Origin: an uncultured Deferribacteraceae bacterium
GTDB lineage: Bacteria > Chrysiogenota > Deferribacteres > Deferribacterales > Mucispirillaceae
Reading direction: 5' to 3'
DNA: 6,193 nucleotides
Assembly (NCBI GenBank): GCA_947039055.1
Contig: CAMQYB010000124.1
Location: 1 to 6,193 of the forward strand
Both the position numbers and the translations under genes were made by a program. Positions 3,903 to 6,193 of the stretch are shown here, one piece after another; positions within the stretch are counted from its first letter, which is position 1, and every line of letters starts with the position of its first letter. Under the pieces are notes generated by a model that was given only the letters and a program-made list of their open reading frames with translations, was not told the origin of the DNA and did not search any database.

Positions 3903-6137
3903 ATGACAGACAATTTTTACAAAGAATTTAAAGATCGTATCGACAAAGCAAAAGAGATATTAAAACGTCCTATGACGGTTGCCGAGAAGGTATTATACTC
4001 TCACCTATACAACCCTAAGGATATTAGGAGTTTCAAAAGAGGGGATGATTATGTAAATTTTCGTCCAGATAGAGTTGCTATGCAAGATGCTACAGCACAG
4101 ATGGCGTTACTTCAATTTATGAACTCAGGCAGAACAAAAAGTATGGCATTAGCATCGGTACATTGCGATCATTTAATAAGAGCGTTTAGTGGTGCTAAAG
4201 AAGATTTAGATTGTGCTGAGAAAGAGAATGAAGAGGTCTACTCATTCCTTAAAACAGTCTCATCAAAATACGGTGTAGATTGTTGGAAACCAGGAGCTGG
4301 AATAATACATCAAGTTATATTTGAGAACTACTCATTTCCAGGTGGAATGATGATAGGAGCAGACTCACACACTCCAAACGCAGGTGGACTTTCAATGGTT
4401 GCAATAGGCGTAGGTGGTGCAGATATCGTTGATGTGATGACAGGTATGGAGTGGGAACTTAAAATGCCTAAACTTCTAGGTATAAAACTTACAGGAAAAT
4501 TAAATGGCTGGTCAACGGCTAAAGATATCATATTAAAAGTTGTTGGTATGTTAACGGTTAAAGGTGGCACTAATTATATTATAGAATATTTTGGCGACGG
4601 TGTAAAATCGTTATCTGCAACGGGTAGAGCTACTATCACTAATATGGGAGCAGAAGTTGGTGCAACTACATCTATCTTTTCATTTGATGAAATTTCAGCT
4701 GAATATCTTACAGCAACTGGTAGAGATGAGCTTGCAAAGATTGCATTGCAGTATAAAGATTATTTAAAGATTGATGATGAAGTGGTAGCAGATCCAGATA
4801 AATATTTTGATAAAGTTATAGAGATAAATTTAGATGAAGTTGAACCTTATATAAATGGTCCATTCACTCCTGATATTGCAACACCTTTATCTAAGTTAAA
4901 AGAGAAAGTTAAAGAGATGAACTATCCAGATGTTGTTGAAGTTGGGTTAGTAGGATCGTGTACAAATTCATCTTATGAAGATTTAGGAAGAGCAGCATCG
5001 ATTGCTATTCAAGTTGATGAGAAAAATTTAGAGATGAAAGGTGATTTAATTATTAATCCAGGATCGGATTTAATTTTATCAACTATAAAACGTGATGGTA
5101 TTTTAGATAAATTTAAAGGTACGAACGCAGTTGTTATGGCGAATGCTTGTGGTCCTTGTATCGGACAGTGGGATAGAAAGACAACGGACAAAACCCGAAG
5201 AAATTCTATTGTTACATCGTTCAATCGCAATTTTGCAAAACGTGCTGATGGTAACGCTAATACTCATGCGTTTATTACATCTCCAGAGCTTACAACAGCG
5301 TTAACGATTGCAGGGTCATTGCTGTTTAATCCGATTACTGATACGTTAAAAAATAAAGATGGCAAGCAAGTTAAGCTAGATCCACCAACTGGAGAGGTTC
5401 TGCCTAAGAACGATTTTATGTCTATAGATAGAGGTTGTATTAAACCGACAGGCGAGGGCGCAACGACTAAAGTTGTGATATCTGCAACATCTGAGAGATT
5501 ACAAGTATTAAAACCGTTTCCACAATTTAAAGCAGATGATTTTAATGATATGTTTCTGTTGATTAAAGTTAAGGGAAAATGTACGACTGATCATATATCT
5601 ATGGCGGGTGTATGGCTAAAATATAGAGGACATTTAGAGAATATATCTAACAACCTTTTAATGGGTGCAACGAATTCCTTTAACGATAAAACGGATGCAG
5701 TTTTAAATCAGTTAACAGGTGATTTTGATAAAGTTTCATCAGTTGCGAAAGATTATAAATCGAAAGGTATATCATCAATAGTTATCGCAGAAGATAATTA
5801 CGGTGAAGGATCAAGTAGAGAGCACGCTGCTATGGAGCCTAGATTTTTAAATGTTAAATTAATTGTGGCAAAAAGTTTTGCAAGAATTCATGAAACGAAT
5901 TTGAAAAAACAAGGTGTTCTTGCAGTAACATTTAATGATGCAAACGACTACGATAAGATATGCGAGAGAGACAAAATATCAATCAGTAAAGTTGGTAATC
6001 TAACACCTAATAAATTGTTAGAAGCAACTATCCATCATGTTGATGGAAGTGATGATATAATCGAACTTAAACATACGTATAATGAGCAACAAGTCAAATG
6101 GTTTAAATCAGGCTCAGCATTAAACTCATTAAGCTAA
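3903..6137 (+). CDS. Aconitate hydratase (aconitase), mitochondrial/ACO2-like type
   Basis: This cytoplasmic TCA-cycle enzyme interconverts citrate and isocitrate through cis-aconitate. At 744 residues it is full length for the mitochondrial-type branch and shorter than AcnA (about 890) or AcnB (about 865). The [4Fe-4S] ligands are Cys353 (GSCTNSSYED) and Cys416/Cys419 (ANACGPCIGQW). Active-site segments are intact: VHCDH at 86-90, GIIHQ at 133-137, GADSHTPN at 152-159, the SATGRATITNMGAE block at 238-251, GKCTTDHIS at 558-566 and GEGSSREHAAMEPR at 634-647 (catalytic Ser and Arg). The C-terminus VKWFKSGSALNSL is typical of the family. GGAAG seven bases before the ATG supports this start. No frameshift or missing key residue was seen. 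The gene has a putative promoter of its own; only 8 genomic bases follow before adapter sequence, so downstream context is lost. Confidence 0.98.
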   Translation: MTDNFYKEFKDRIDKAKEILKRPMTVAEKVLYSHLYNPKDIRSFKRGDDYVNFRPDRVAMQDATAQMALLQFMNSGRTKSMALASVHCDHLIRAFSGAKEDLDCAEKENEEVYSFLKTVSSKYGVDCWKPGAGIIHQVIFENYSFPGGMMIGADSHTPNAGGLSMVAIGVGGADIVDVMTGMEWELKMPKLLGIKLTGKLNGWSTAKDIILKVVGMLTVKGGTNYIIEYFGDGVKSLSATGRATITNMGAEVGATTSIFSFDEISAEYLTATGRDELAKIALQYKDYLKIDDEVVADPDKYFDKVIEINLDEVEPYINGPFTPDIATPLSKLKEKVKEMNYPDVVEVGLVGSCTNSSYEDLGRAASIAIQVDEKNLEMKGDLIINPGSDLILSTIKRDGILDKFKGTNAVVMANACGPCIGQWDRKTTDKTRRNSIVTSFNRNFAKRADGNANTHAFITSPELTTALTIAGSLLFNPITDTLKNKDGKQVKLDPPTGEVLPKNDFMSIDRGCIKPTGEGATTKVVISATSERLQVLKPFPQFKADDFNDMFLLIKVKGKCTTDHISMAGVWLKYRGHLENISNNLLMGATNSFNDKTDAVLNQLTGDFDKVSSVAKDYKSKGISSIVIAEDNYGEGSSREHAAMEPRFLNVKLIVAKSFARIHETNLKKQGVLAVTFNDANDYDKICERDKISISKVGNLTPNKLLEATIHHVDGSDDIIELKHTYNEQQVKWFKSGSALNSLS

Positions 6138-6145
6138 GCTGTTGA

Positions 6146-6193
6146 AGATCGGAAGAGCACACGTCTGAACTCCAGTCACTCCGGAGAATCTCG
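6146..6193 (+). other. Illumina TruSeq adapter contamination at the contig end
   Basis: From 6146 the sequence reads AGATCGGAAGAGC and continues to CTCCAGTCAC at 6179, the standard TruSeq read-2/index adapter (34 nt). An 8-nt index follows, TCCGGAGA (6180-6187), which I recall as i7 index D704, and then ATCTCG (6188-6193), the start of the next constant adapter segment. This is synthetic library sequence, not genome; true sequence ends at 6145. Confidence 0.99.

Noticed and set aside
4328..5230. Minus-strand open frames (4328-4570 and 5009-5230) inside aconitase
   Set aside because: Both are antisense to highly conserved aconitase blocks, including the iron-sulfur ligand region, and show no independent coding evidence.

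Overview
The window suggests an AT-rich Gram-negative bacterium. There is a cyclophilin with an export signal, a Sel1-repeat protein with a cleavable signal peptide, a second Sel1-repeat protein with a lipoprotein-type signal, and a TCA-cycle aconitase of the mitochondrial/ACO2-like branch. Promoters look like ordinary sigma70 sites (one is TTGACA-17-TATAAT) and the genes have purine-rich ribosome binding sites. That argues mildly against Bacteroidota, where this aconitase type is common but promoters and translation signals usually differ. A spirochaete-like or other low-GC diderm fits, but the sequence alone does not fix the phylum.

Layout. Positions 1-1129 hold a leftward (minus-strand) two-gene unit. 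A periplasmic cyclophilin (548-1129) is followed after 20 nt by a lysine-rich, low-complexity protein that runs off the left edge (1-527, start at 527). A near-perfect promoter for this unit lies at 1158-1186. Diverging from it is a tRNA-Arg with anticodon ACG (1372-1445). Next is a 415-nt very AT-rich non-coding stretch (1446-1860) with two short tandem duplications and an extended -10 promoter for the next gene. Two paralogous cysteine-rich Sel1-repeat proteins of the Hcp (Helicobacter cysteine-rich protein) style follow in tandem: a predicted soluble periplasmic or secreted one (1861-2610) and a predicted lipoprotein (2671-3774). A complete aconitate hydratase follows (3903-6137).

The last 48 nt (6146-6193) are not genomic. 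They match the Illumina TruSeq read-2 adapter, an 8-nt index and the first bases of the next adapter segment, so true sequence ends at 6145.

How the genes relate. The cyclophilin and the two Sel1 proteins are all predicted to act outside the cytoplasm, where prolyl isomerisation and disulfide formation matter, but they are not in one operon and no direct link is shown. The aconitase is a housekeeping gene with its own putative promoter. I see no phage, insertion sequence, CRISPR or defence system. The most unusual items are the regular 36-residue cysteine-pair repeats of the Sel1 proteins, an in-frame 15-bp tandem repeat at the end of the lipoprotein gene, and the arginine-free, aromatic-free lysine-rich protein at the left edge.
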